Shown: one piece after another, positions 10,216-17,984 of the stretch
How the letters are laid out: every line of letters starts with the position of its first letter
How positions within the stretch are numbered: the first letter of the stretch is position 1
Origin: Microbacterium lacticum
GTDB lineage: Bacteria; Actinomycetota; Actinomycetes; Actinomycetales; Microbacteriaceae
Length of the DNA stretch: 64,000 nucleotides
NCBI RefSeq assembly: GCF_006716815.1
Contig: NZ_VFPS01000003.1
Span: 310,001-374,000, forward strand
Direction: 5' to 3'
Position numbers and translations under genes: made by a program
The notes under the pieces: generated by a model
The model's database searches: none
Told to the model about the DNA's origin: nothing
Seen by the model: the letters and a program-made list of their open reading frames with translations, nothing else

Positions 10216-10338
10216 CATCAACCTCCCCAAGCCGACCGACGATGCCAAAGCCGAGCCCGAGCGACTCCACGCAGCTTGACACAGCCCGGATTCCGCGGAA
10301 GTGGTCGCGGCTGGTTGAGGGTGGTTTCAGCGGAGCCG

Positions 10339-10362
10339 CCGGCACGGAACCGGCACGGAACC
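10339..10362. repeat. Tandem CCGGCACGGAA pair, candidate integrase arm sites (left)
   Basis: Two direct copies of an 11-12 bp unit (CCGGCACGGAA) lie just inside the left edge of the island. A very similar pair (CCGGCACAATA / CCGGCACAACG) lies just inside the right edge at 26044, 185 bp from the tRNA-Phe 3' end. Placement at both edges suggests arm-type binding sites for the island integrase. No att core duplicate was found on the left; the IS nest may have removed it. Confidence 0.35.
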
Positions 10363-10443
10363 AGCCTGTCAGTACTTCCACTCAACGTACGTCGACATTG
10401 TCTTCTCGCAACTTCATCGACGATAGGGAGTGCAACCAGCTAG

Positions 10444-11088
10444 TCATACGAATGACAGAAACGCGCGCCAAAGTGACGGGTACGTGGTCTCCTGATCGAC
10501 ATCCACAAGAAGCGCTTCTGATCCTTCGGCGCGAAGGGACGCTGCTTCGCCCCCAGGTCGCTTGACCGCGCACATAGGGCGGTTGGGATGCATACTTGCG
10601 AACATCGCGAACTCAGATCGAATGCCTTCCATGCCTCCGATGAACGCGGCTCCTTGCGGTTCGGTGTCATCCAGCATGCGCGTACGCATCAGTTCCAAAC
10701 TTGAGTCCCAATGTCCTGGCTCCGGGCTGTCCCCTTCGTGGGCATCCGTCCAAATCAGCTGACCTACGCCGTCGGCTTCGAATCGTCGCGTCGCAGTCGG
10801 GAGAACATCCGTGAATAGAAGTGATTGGTAGATGATGATCGAAGGTTCATCCGCAGGGGGAAACTCCGCAGCAACGTACAACAGAAGCGGCGCGAGCGTT
10901 GGATGCGCGGCGGTTACGATCCGGTAATTCTGAGTCAGGCACGCACGCGCGAATGCAACTACGGCGTCAGTGATCTCCAGCGCGTCGAAGTCGCCGTCCC
11001 ATCGTCCAGGGTCGGGAATGCTGCCCGACAAGAAGATCGTTCCGGCGCTTTCGTCACCGTCTCGCATGGGGGTCAGCTCAATGGCCAT
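10444..11088 (-). CDS. SLOG-like Rossmannoid protein of TIR cluster
   Basis: 214 residues from the ATG at 11088; a TTG at 11106 is also possible. The N-terminus reads as a beta strand plus glycine turn (TIFLSGSIPDP), followed by a helix and then RIVTAAHP. The later part has IGGMEGIRSEF (residues 150-160) followed by KRPGGEAASL. This pattern, a glycine-rich loop with an acidic helix and a PGGxA turn, resembles SLOG-type nucleotide-sensing folds that in Thoeris-like systems bind the product of a TIR enzyme. That assignment is mine from motifs and is not certain. The protein has no attached SIR2, transmembrane or nuclease effector. It overlaps the TIR gene upstream by 11 bp, so the two are probably translated together. 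It is the last gene of the leftward cluster. Confidence 0.55.
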   Translation of the reverse strand: MAIELTPMRDGDESAGTIFLSGSIPDPGRWDGDFDALEITDAVVAFARACLTQNYRIVTAAHPTLAPLLLYVAAEFPPADEPSIIIYQSLLFTDVLPTATRRFEADGVGQLIWTDAHEGDSPEPGHWDSSLELMRTRMLDDTEPQGAAFIGGMEGIRSEFAMFASMHPNRPMCAVKRPGGEAASLRAEGSEALLVDVDQETTYPSLWRAFLSFV

Positions 11089-12241
11089 CGATCCACCATC
11101 CCCCAACTGCGTTTTCTGGAATGACGCGCATGCTTCGAGTATGGGACACCCACTCCAGGTGTCTCCTCAACTCAGTCGGCAGCGCCCGCGCGCTGTGGAC
11201 AAGCACCCCGGGCAAATCTGCGTTCGCCTGAACAGATGTTTCGTCGACCGCCTGCAGATCAACCGCAGTTGGCAGCCTAGGCGACGTCCCCACCACAGAG
11301 AGCCCTGCCGGCGTACCGATAAGCAGTTTCCAGTCCCGCAACGAGACACAACTGTCAACGCCAGCAGCAACGGCCGCCTCGCGCACACTCTCTAAGAGCA
11401 GTCGCCGCCGCCTGACCAGTCCGCGCGCGTGAGCTGATTCGATAGCCTCGAGCAGGCGATCGAGGCCAGCGTCTGTGAGGATTGAGTAGCCATGGTAGTC
11501 CGTAGTCACTTCGTCGTCACCTAGGAAATGACGGGGAAGGCCACCACTGCCAGGCACCTCGCGAACATCGCCTGGCCAGCGCACAATAAGAATTCCCATC
11601 GCATGACTCAGGGCGTAGTCGACCTCGTCAAATACCCAATCAGAGCTGTGCGCGTCGAATGTCTCTAGCAGCAGCAGGAAGGCATGATCTTCTAGCGCGC
11701 GGCCAATCTCCTGCTGAAAGTCTGTCCCTTCGCGGATTGCAAACCGGTCGATGAAAGGCTGGAACTTGAAGTGGCTGAGATGACCATGCAATTGTTCTGC
11801 TACCCCGAGTCCGTCAGTGCGTCGATGGCTAATAAAAACCCGCCGCTGCTGTTCCTCGATACCCAGTTCTTCGAGTAGCACGCGCACCAGGCGTTGGAGC
11901 GACGCGTCATCTTGCCAGGCAATACCGTTCGCAAAAGTCAACTGCTCAGGAACTAGCTGGCTGAAGAGGGCCAGATCCTCGACCACCGGGAAGATCGTGG
12001 TGCCGGACTCCAACTCTTCGCGAATGCCTTCACGAACGGAGCTATCGGACTTGCTACCCGTGTCACAGAGGCAGACACAGATATGCGGTATCCCCTGCGG
12101 CAGATCGCTGTCAGCCACCGCGACCGAAACAGACCGGTGAAGACCTATCGATTCCAGCTCTTGCGCGACAGCTTGGCGGAGCGATGCCACATCTGCGCCT
12201 CGCCCTCGATGCACTACTCGGATTCCGTACGTAGCGGCCAT
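11078..12241 (-). CDS. TIR-domain protein (degenerate TIR-like + canonical TIR)
   Basis: 387 residues. Residues ~134-250 form a TIR domain: RRVFISHRRTDG at the first strand, RFAIREGTDFQQEI, then SSDWVFDEVDYAL with Glu206 in the position of the catalytic NADase glutamate. Residues 5-128 look like a second, degenerate TIR/Rossmann unit (strand, VCLCDTGS, helix, TTIFPVVED, FANGIAWQ) without an obvious catalytic Glu. The C-terminal ~130 residues are unassigned. Predicted role: an NAD+-consuming enzyme, either making a nucleotide signal or acting as effector. It starts 21 bp after the ThsB-like gene and overlaps the SLOG-like gene. It fits an anti-phage module, but no function is proven. Confidence 0.75.
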   Translation of the reverse strand: MAATYGIRVVHRGRGADVASLRQAVAQELESIGLHRSVSVAVADSDLPQGIPHICVCLCDTGSKSDSSVREGIREELESGTTIFPVVEDLALFSQLVPEQLTFANGIAWQDDASLQRLVRVLLEELGIEEQQRRVFISHRRTDGLGVAEQLHGHLSHFKFQPFIDRFAIREGTDFQQEIGRALEDHAFLLLLETFDAHSSDWVFDEVDYALSHAMGILIVRWPGDVREVPGSGGLPRHFLGDDEVTTDYHGYSILTDAGLDRLLEAIESAHARGLVRRRRLLLESVREAAVAAGVDSCVSLRDWKLLIGTPAGLSVVGTSPRLPTAVDLQAVDETSVQANADLPGVLVHSARALPTELRRHLEWVSHTRSMRVIPENAVGGWWIDGH

Positions 12242-12262
12242 CTCGCTCCTAGCAGCTAATCA

Positions 12263-12853
12263 TCAGCTAGCATTGCGCTGCCGGAGCGCACGCGAGTTGT
12301 CCACAAGGTGCCCCTTGGAACTTCGCGCCTGAAATGCGGCCTCAATATCGTCTCGGAGCCCCGCTAACGTCGTGGGGTACGAGCGATAGCTCGCGTACGA
12401 TGCTGCCGCGTTACTAGCGACCCAGTTGTCCTTCACTCGATCGGGCAGCGTCGCCCTGTTGTTCATCGAGGGGAGCGGGATGACAAGCAAGCCGCTTCGC
12501 TTATTCACCGTGTCGTTACGGAGACTAGAAGAAATCTCCCAGTCTACAAACTTGCGACCCCAAGTTCCCGTGCCGAGAAGGACAATAGTTACCGTCGAGT
12601 CAGCGAGATACTTCTCACGTATGCGCCGTTTGATGTAGTCGGTGTCTACGCTCGCGACAAAGTCGTCATCCTCCGTGACTCCAACCGAGCGCGGGATGAA
12701 TTCGGAACCGAAGTCCGTAACAAAAGTCTCGACCTCTGTCAGGTCAGCGACGTGATACGAGATGAAGCACTTGTGGCGCGTGTAATCGATCTTTTTCTGC
12801 GACGCACGTTCGGCCAGGACTTGTACCTGTTGCATCTGGAACTTCGTTGTCAT
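12263..12853 (-). CDS. ThsB-like TIR protein (MTH538/TIR_2 type)
   Basis: 196 residues. The ATG at 12853 was chosen because AAAGAGG lies just upstream; an upstream start at 12979 lacks one. The fold motifs match the MTH538-like TIR group that includes Thoeris ThsB: HKCFISYHVADLTEV (27-41), a helix with DTDYIKRRIREKYL, then STVTIVLLGTGTWGRKFVDWEISSSL (86-111) with Glu106 as the predicted catalytic residue, and GLLVIPLP. In Thoeris, ThsB senses infection and makes an ADPR-type signal from NAD+. The gene heads a three-gene leftward cluster (this gene, TIR protein, SLOG-like). Base composition is lower in GC than the chromosome core, consistent with horizontal transfer. Confidence 0.75.
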   Translation of the reverse strand: MTTKFQMQQVQVLAERASQKKIDYTRHKCFISYHVADLTEVETFVTDFGSEFIPRSVGVTEDDDFVASVDTDYIKRRIREKYLADSTVTIVLLGTGTWGRKFVDWEISSSLRNDTVNKRSGLLVIPLPSMNNRATLPDRVKDNWVASNAAASYASYRSYPTTLAGLRDDIEAAFQARSSKGHLVDNSRALRQRNAS

Positions 12854-12998
12854 GAATCCTCTTTCCGGATGGCATCGAGACGTCGGCGGCCCGTGATTCC
12901 AGCAGTTCACGGATACAAGCACATTAGCGTGGCTCGTGATACCGGTCGACACTTGCCTGTGCTCACACACGAGGGTCACGCAGCGGGTCGCACGAGGC

Positions 12999-13727
12999 TC
13001 ACCTTACCCTCCAGTCCTCCTCAGCGAGCGGAGCGTCGTTCAGCTCGTCCCGTCGAGAGCGCCAATCAGGTAGGAACTGCTCCATGAGGGCGACGAAGCG
13101 GTCGTTGTGGGTGCGTTCGTGGAGGTGAGTCAGCTCGTGGACGACGATGTACTCCAGGCACCGGGGGTTCTTCTTCGCCAATTCGGGATTGAGCCAGATC
13201 GTCCTTGAACTTGCGATGCAAGTGCCCCACTTGGTCTTCATGCGGCGCACCACGATCTTGTTGGCTTTGGCCCCGATAATCGGCTGCCACTTGGCGAGCA
13301 GCTCCGGGATCGCAGCTTTCAGCTCACGTCGATACCAGCGGTCGAGGGTCGCTCGCTTCTCGTCTCCGTCCGATCCCTCGGGGGTAACGACCCAGAGAGT
13401 TTGACCTTTGATCTCGACATGGTGGTTGCCGGACGTACGCGAGACGTCGAGCCGATATCGCTGCCCCCAAACATAATGAGTCTCGCCGGATTCCATTTCG
13501 CGCTTGGGCTGGCGGTCGGCTTCCTGCAGCTCCTCCCGCTGTCGTTTGATCCAGGGCAGGCGCTGCACGATAGCGAGCCGGATCGTGTCCTCACTTGCGG
13601 CTTGAGGGGCTGCCACCCGCACTCGGCCAACCGGCGGGTAGACCGATATATGCATGTTCTTGATGTCCTTGTAAACAACGTCGACGCCAAGGCCTGCGAC
13701 CGTGAGGTAAGCGCTAGCGGAACTCAT
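12999..13727 (-). CDS. YgjP-like (DUF45/M48-type) metallopeptidase
   Basis: 242 residues from the ATG at 13727. The C-terminal half carries the zinc-protease motif HELTHLHERTHND (HExxH plus downstream His) and the family signature MKTKWGTC. The N-terminal part (YLTVAGLGVDVVYKD..., VRVAAPQ) matches the usual YgjP layout. The start overlaps the last 14 bp of hsdR, so it is probably translated with the restriction genes. Proteins of this family often accompany type I systems. A role in protein turnover or control of the complex is plausible but unproven. Confidence 0.85.
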   Translation of the reverse strand: MSSASAYLTVAGLGVDVVYKDIKNMHISVYPPVGRVRVAAPQAASEDTIRLAIVQRLPWIKRQREELQEADRQPKREMESGETHYVWGQRYRLDVSRTSGNHHVEIKGQTLWVVTPEGSDGDEKRATLDRWYRRELKAAIPELLAKWQPIIGAKANKIVVRRMKTKWGTCIASSRTIWLNPELAKKNPRCLEYIVVHELTHLHERTHNDRFVALMEQFLPDWRSRRDELNDAPLAEEDWRVR

Positions 13728-16700
13728 CGTGCTGCCCAAGAAGCGTCAAGAGGTCATCGATCGTCGCGAGCGGGAACCCAGCCGGCAACGCGTCGTGGAG
13801 GACGCGCGCGAGTGCCTTGCGCTTCATACGGTGTGAGACCCAGTCGTGCTCCTTCTGGCTCTGAACGGTGCGGTACACATTCTCGACTTCGATGACGATG
13901 CCCGTCGGCCATGGGAAGTCCACAAGGGATCGGCGTGCGGGCGTTGATGCCCACCCTGGGTAGGTCTCCGTGGACGCGCCCGTGCCCACCTGGGCGGCGA
14001 GCGCAACCAGATCCTTGAGGTACTCTGCGTAAGCCGCAGCATCCTGCTTCTGTTTGTCGATGAGGTCGTCGAGCAGCTTCGACATGCTGTCGTAGTACTT
14101 CGGGTTCATCGCCCGCTCGTCGACGATCGTGCGGCGGACGTTGTTAATGATCGTCTCGGCTGCAGCCTTGGGGTTGTTCTTGATGCCGTCGGGCAGTGCG
14201 TTAAGCGCGCTCACGCCCTTCTCGACGATGAGCTGCACGAGGCCCTGATCGAGGGTGGCGACCTTCTCGACCGGGTCGGCCTGGATGTAAGTGTCGAGGA
14301 GCGCGCGCATGCCTGCCTCGAATTGCTTCACGTCGATGTTTTCGCCGGCACCGACTTCGACCTCGTTACGTACAGCGACGTAGTGCGCCACCTCGTCCTT
14401 GATCGACTTCGCCTCAGCCAGGGTGTACCCAGCGACTTCCATCTCGTTGGCGAGCGCTCCGAACGCGCGCACGAGTGCCGCGACGCCCTTGTACAGCTCG
14501 ACTCGCTTGGGCTCGTTGGCCTTGATCTGCTCGGCGTCGCCTGGCTCGGATGAGACGAAGAAGTGCTGGTACTCCAGCGTCTCTTTCGGCGGTTTGACCG
14601 GCTCGCAGAGCGCCCGGATCCTCTCCAGCGCCTCGTTCAGGTCAGCGCGAGCCTGCTCGATTCGGTCCTTGAGAAGACCTTCGACGTCCTCCTTGGCATA
14701 GTCCTCGAACGCGCCGGAGGTGTAGTCGGTGATCGCCTTGTCGAAGGACTGGAACAAGTCGCGGTAGTCGATGACGTAGCCGTAGGTCTTGTCGTCGCCG
14801 TCGAGCCGGTTGACGCGGCAGATGGCTTGGAACAGGCCGTGATCTTGCATCTTCTTGTCGATGTAGAGGTAGGTCGCGCTCGGCGCGTCGAACCCGGTCA
14901 GCAGCTTGTCGACGACGATCAGCAGCTGCATTTGCCCGGGCTCGTAGATGAAGCGCTTCTTGACCTCCTTCTCGAACTCCTCGATCCGACCGACCGCCTC
15001 ATCGGCGGGCACGCCGAAGTAGTCGGCGAGCATCTTGCGGTAGATCTCGTACTTGCGCAGTTCCTCGGTGTCGCCCTCGCCGGCGTCCTCCTTGGAGATC
15101 GCGGTGGCGTTGGGGACGTAGCTGGAGACGATCGCGCACTTACCCTTGAATCCGGCCTGCGAGAACAGCTCGTAGAACTTGCACGCCTGGTAGACGCTGT
15201 CGCCGACGAGCATCGCGTTGCCGCGTCCCGACACCAGCCGCGGCTGGGTGGCGAAGTCGAGCAGGACGTCCTGGACGATCATCTCCGCGCGCGCCTTGGC
15301 TGAGAAGACCTTCTGCATGGTCCCCCACTTCCGCTTCAGGCGCGCCTTCGACAGATCGGTGAGCCCCTTGGTCTTGGTGTCAAACCAGGTGTCGACCTGC
15401 TTCGAGCCCTTCAGCTCCTGCTCGATGTTGCGCGCCTCATAGCGCAGGTCGAGGACGACGCCGTCGCGCACGGCCTCGTCGAACTTGTAAGTGTGGATGA
15501 ACGACCCGAACGTCTCGATGCTCGTCGCCTTGTCCGCCTTCAATAGGGGCGTGCCGGTGAAACCGATGAACATCGCGTCGGGCAGGAGTTGCTTCATCGC
15601 GCGGTGCATTTTGCCACTCTGGGTGCGGTGGGCTTCGTCGACGAATACGAAGAGATTGCCTTTCGCAAAGAAGCCTGCGGGGATCTTCGCGTGGAAGTCG
15701 GCGAGGAACGCCTCGCTGTCCTTATCGACCTCGGCATCATCGTCGGAACCACGGAACTTATGCATGAGCGAGCAGATGAGCCAGGGGTGGGTCTGATTGA
15801 GCTGGCCGATGAGGTCCGCGCCCGAGGTTGTGCGGTAGATCTTCTCGTTGACTCCGCCGAAGACCTTCTCGATCTGTTCGTCGAGTTCGGTTCGGTCGGT
15901 GATGATCAGCACTCTGGCGTCGTCCTGGTGCTCGCGAATCCACTTGGCCAGCCACACCATCGTGAGGCTCTTCCCTGAGCCCTGGGTATGCCAGATGATG
16001 CCGCCCTCCCGGTCGGCAACCCGCTCTTGGGCGGCCTTGACGCCGAAGAACTGGTTGTGACGGGCGGTCTTCTTCACCCCTGCGTCGAAGACGATGAAGT
16101 CGTGGATGAGTTCGAGGAGCCGCCCCTTAGAGCACATCTGAATCAGTGAGCGATCCAGCGGGTTCGGCTCGTCGACGGGCTCTTTCCACTCAAGCCAGTA
16201 CTTCTCAGGCGTCTCGATCACGTCGTACCGAAGACCCTCGACATCGTTGCCTGCGAACAGGAGCTGGACGGTGGTGAAGAACGGGCGGACGAAGTGCTGG
16301 TTCTGGTTGCCGATGTTCTGACGGATGCCTTCGCTGACGCTCACGAAGGAACGCTTCAGTTCGACGACGCCGAGGGCGATGCCGTTGACGTAGAGCACGA
16401 TGTCGGGGCGCTTGGTCTGCTCACCCTTGATCGTGACTTCCTCGGCGACGACGAAGTCGTTGGCCAGCGGGTTCGTCCAGTCGATTGGCCAGACAGTCTC
16501 CGTGACCTCACCGACGTCGCGCTTGACCTTCACGCCGTAGCGGAGAAGTTCGTAGAACCTGCGGTTCCCGTCGTAGAGCTTCTGCCCCACGCCGAGCGAG
16601 GCCGCCGTTAGGAGCTGGGAGACAGCGCGGTTGCGGATCTCCTCGTCGTACCCACGGCTGGCGAGGCTGGCGCGCAGACGGGCCTCGTCGATGTTGGAGT

Positions 16701-16806
16701 TGTCCTGGTCCGCGCGGTTGCCACCGTACGTGTAGCCGAGCTGCTCACGGAACAGCCTAACGACACGGTTCTGCGTCTTACGTTCGATCTGACCGACGGT
16801 GCTCAC
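13714..16806 (-). CDS. hsdR: Type I restriction enzyme R subunit
   Basis: 1030 residues, GTG start at 16806, overlapping the hsdS stop by 4 bp (GTGA). The N-terminal nuclease domain has a PD-(D/E)XK signature: Asp135 in RPDIVLYV and Glu149/Lys151 in VVELKRS. A superfamily 2 translocase follows with Walker A HTQGSGKS (273-280), the VFVDEAHRTQSG box and the FTGTPLL motif. The C-terminus is the usual helical region that docks to the methylase core. All key residues are present and length is normal. In complex with HsdM and HsdS it translocates and cuts unmodified DNA far from the recognition site. Confidence 0.96.
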   Translation of the reverse strand: MSTVGQIERKTQNRVVRLFREQLGYTYGGNRADQDNSNIDEARLRASLASRGYDEEIRNRAVSQLLTAASLGVGQKLYDGNRRFYELLRYGVKVKRDVGEVTETVWPIDWTNPLANDFVVAEEVTIKGEQTKRPDIVLYVNGIALGVVELKRSFVSVSEGIRQNIGNQNQHFVRPFFTTVQLLFAGNDVEGLRYDVIETPEKYWLEWKEPVDEPNPLDRSLIQMCSKGRLLELIHDFIVFDAGVKKTARHNQFFGVKAAQERVADREGGIIWHTQGSGKSLTMVWLAKWIREHQDDARVLIITDRTELDEQIEKVFGGVNEKIYRTTSGADLIGQLNQTHPWLICSLMHKFRGSDDDAEVDKDSEAFLADFHAKIPAGFFAKGNLFVFVDEAHRTQSGKMHRAMKQLLPDAMFIGFTGTPLLKADKATSIETFGSFIHTYKFDEAVRDGVVLDLRYEARNIEQELKGSKQVDTWFDTKTKGLTDLSKARLKRKWGTMQKVFSAKARAEMIVQDVLLDFATQPRLVSGRGNAMLVGDSVYQACKFYELFSQAGFKGKCAIVSSYVPNATAISKEDAGEGDTEELRKYEIYRKMLADYFGVPADEAVGRIEEFEKEVKKRFIYEPGQMQLLIVVDKLLTGFDAPSATYLYIDKKMQDHGLFQAICRVNRLDGDDKTYGYVIDYRDLFQSFDKAITDYTSGAFEDYAKEDVEGLLKDRIEQARADLNEALERIRALCEPVKPPKETLEYQHFFVSSEPGDAEQIKANEPKRVELYKGVAALVRAFGALANEMEVAGYTLAEAKSIKDEVAHYVAVRNEVEVGAGENIDVKQFEAGMRALLDTYIQADPVEKVATLDQGLVQLIVEKGVSALNALPDGIKNNPKAAAETIINNVRRTIVDERAMNPKYYDSMSKLLDDLIDKQKQDAAAYAEYLKDLVALAAQVGTGASTETYPGWASTPARRSLVDFPWPTGIVIEVENVYRTVQSQKEHDWVSHRMKRKALARVLHDALPAGFPLATIDDLLTLLGQHDEFR

Positions 16807-17984
16807 GCTGCAACCTCCGACACCAGCCGGGTCCGCCCCGTCAGCAACTCTTGCATCATCCCCTGCTTAATGTTCCTGGCCGATTCAAGACGCCGTGTCA
16901 GCGTCCCGATCTCGGCATCAACGTCGCGGAGGACTCCCGAGACTGCGCGCTGCTCTTCAATCCCTGGCATCAAGACGCGAAGCTTCTTGATGATCGTCAG
17001 GTTCAGCCCTCCACGGCCGCCGTCACCAGCCGACTCCCCCCGGAGCTCGTCGTATCGGGTATCCAGGTTGTAGTACAGGAACTCGGGGTCATGTGTGCCG
17101 CTCGGCAATATGCCAGCGATCGACTGGTTGGTCGCAAGTTCGACCTCGGACACGGCGACTGTGCCGCGGGTCTTTCCTTGGCCCGCAAGCGCCATGAGCA
17201 CAGTTCCCACCGGAAGGAGCTGCGCGGCGGACTCGCGAAGGCCGTCGTCGGTAATGCGCCCGTCCACCTCGGTGATTCTCTTCTTGTGGATCTCTCCGGA
17301 ACTCATCCAGCGAATCTTTCCGCCCCAGTACCGCGGAACGGAGGTCGATGGTGTCCCGCCAGCCCTGACCTGGGCGAGGTCACCGACCGACCGCGTCTGC
17401 CAATCGCCGCTGAAGCCGGGGAGGCGGGTGCGGCCGGTCAGGAGTTCCTGCATCAGCCCCTGCTTGATGTCCCGCTTCTTCGAGAGCAGCCGCTCGATCG
17501 AGGCAATGAGCGTGTCGACATCTCCCAGGGCGTCGGCAATGGTGCGCTGCTCGCGCTTGCCGGGCAGCTGGATCTGTAGCGGAATGATGTGCTTGTTGTT
17601 GATCTGCGGAACGGACGTCACGTCCGCGATGTCCCAGAGCCCACGGTAGGACAGCCAGTAGAACAGGTACTCCGTCTCTAGCTCATGAGTGGGTGTCAGA
17701 GCCATGACATTCGTATCCATGAACCCTGGCTCATTGAGGATGCGCACGCGGTTCAGTGCGATCGCGCCCCCTCGCTTCGCGATCAGAACGCTGCCTGGCG
17801 GCACGACCGGCACCTCGTCGGAGATGTACGGGGTCTCCGCGCTTGTCAAATACTTAGTCGACTTCCCAAGCTGGTCGACCTTGAAGTAGGGGCTTCCAGC
17901 GGCCCCGAAACTGAAGCCCGACGGGCTTTGCCCACTTGTCAACTTGACTAGGTCACCCAGGCGTCGCACGCTCGAAGCGCTCAT
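16803..17984 (-). CDS. hsdS: Type I restriction specificity subunit
   Basis: 393 residues from the ATG at 17984, overlapping the hsdM stop (ATGA). Two target-recognition domains are visible (residues ~8-170 and ~200-360). Each ends in a conserved coiled-coil spacer with nearly the same sequence: KKRDIKQGLMQELLTGRTRL and ARNIKQGMMQELLTGRTRL. This is the typical circularly permuted repeat of HsdS. The bipartite recognition sequence cannot be predicted from the sequence. Full length. Confidence 0.95.
   Translation of the reverse strand: MSASSVRRLGDLVKLTSGQSPSGFSFGAAGSPYFKVDQLGKSTKYLTSAETPYISDEVPVVPPGSVLIAKRGGAIALNRVRILNEPGFMDTNVMALTPTHELETEYLFYWLSYRGLWDIADVTSVPQINNKHIIPLQIQLPGKREQRTIADALGDVDTLIASIERLLSKKRDIKQGLMQELLTGRTRLPGFSGDWQTRSVGDLAQVRAGGTPSTSVPRYWGGKIRWMSSGEIHKKRITEVDGRITDDGLRESAAQLLPVGTVLMALAGQGKTRGTVAVSEVELATNQSIAGILPSGTHDPEFLYYNLDTRYDELRGESAGDGGRGGLNLTIIKKLRVLMPGIEEQRAVSGVLRDVDAEIGTLTRRLESARNIKQGMMQELLTGRTRLVSEVAA

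Larger units (their letters stand above)
8467..10279 (+). pseudogene. IS3-family transposase orfB, 3' fragment split by element 3
   Basis: 8467-8789 and 10216-10279 together encode the last ~130 residues of an IS3-family OrfB (catalytic-Glu region SNDNPFSESEFRTMKY, then YNQNHKHSGIALF). They match the intact copy at 32075-33100 apparently without differences. The 5' part of the gene is missing, replaced by elements 1 and 2. Element 3 (8790-10215) interrupts it near the end. The IS3 copy continues to its right end near 10289, where similarity to the copy at 33100 stops. Confidence 0.9.

Noticed and set aside
10290..10443. Left attachment site as a tRNA-Phe 3' fragment
   Set aside because: No match to the tRNA-Phe 3' half could be found by eye; probably removed by the IS nest.
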